DNA of 14,915 nucleotides, from positions 1-14,915 of the forward strand of contig JASHRR010000169.1 in NCBI GenBank assembly GCA_030037185.1, written 5' to 3'. The stretch comes from Xanthobacteraceae bacterium (GTDB lineage: Bacteria; Pseudomonadota; Alphaproteobacteria; Rhizobiales; Xanthobacteraceae). Shown here one piece after another: positions 14,866-14,915 of the stretch. The position numbers were made by a program, and so were the translations under genes. How positions within the stretch are numbered: position 1 is the stretch's first letter; each line of letters begins with the position of its first letter. The notes under the pieces are model-generated. The model did not search any database and was not told the origin of the DNA. It saw only the letters and a program-made list of their open reading frames with translations.

Positions 14866-14915
14866 CGGCGCAAACCGAGCGTTTGGCACGATCTATTGTG
14901 TCGGGTTCCGCAGCG

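Larger units (their letters stand above)
14733..14915. other. rpsA leader region, 183 bp, with two adjacent hairpins
   Basis: This is the space upstream of rpsA up to the window edge. It contains a perfect 9-bp stem (14791-14815) and palindrome C (14818-14865), listed separately. TTTGACG on the minus strand near 14775-14781 resembles a -35 box, but I see no matching -10. No coding frame with recognisable content is present. Confidence 0.5.

Noticed and set aside
14551..14889. Minus-strand frame starting upstream of rpsA
   Set aside because: It overlaps rpsA out of frame and its start lies in the palindromic leader; the in-frame rpsA ATG has a proper AGGAG.

Overview
The window is high-GC chromosomal DNA from an alphaproteobacterium of the order Hyphomicrobiales (Rhizobiales), most likely close to Bradyrhizobium, Rhodopseudomonas or Xanthobacteraceae. 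The pointers are a tlpA gene divergent from argH, the block rpsA-sppA-ihfB-lapA-trpF-trpB-trpA-accD, an alphaproteobacterial AccD without its zinc-ribbon cysteines, a lone tripartite tricarboxylate transporter (TTT) receptor, and GC-rich palindromic intergenic elements. I cannot name a species.

Left part (1-5773): argH lies on the minus strand, with an unidentified partial reading frame just downstream at the window edge. The plus strand carries tlpA, then a 536-bp gap with no convincing gene, a PfkB-family sugar kinase, a 392-bp gap holding a strong palindrome and a good sigma70-like promoter, and the coupled pair coaBC-dut (coenzyme A synthesis and dUTP removal).

Right part (5783-14732): everything is on the minus strand, in transcription order rpsA, sppA, ihfB, lapA, trpF, trpB, trpA, accD and a TTT receptor. 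trpB-trpA and trpA-accD overlap by 4 bp, so the last steps of tryptophan synthesis are translationally coupled to the acetyl-CoA carboxylase beta subunit. The TTT receptor sits where folC usually follows accD in this group; it ends 9 bp from the convergent dut stop.

Most of the window is conserved housekeeping DNA, and I found no convincing new defence, mobile or biosynthetic system. The points worth a second look are small: a CoaBC flap without the usual catalytic cysteine, a palindromic repeat forming the C-terminus of TrpF, the displaced TTT receptor, and the palindrome-rich intervals around rpsA and upstream of coaBC. Several N-terminal starts were shortened relative to the longest possible reading frame (accD, ihfB, lapA, the TTT receptor and probably argH).
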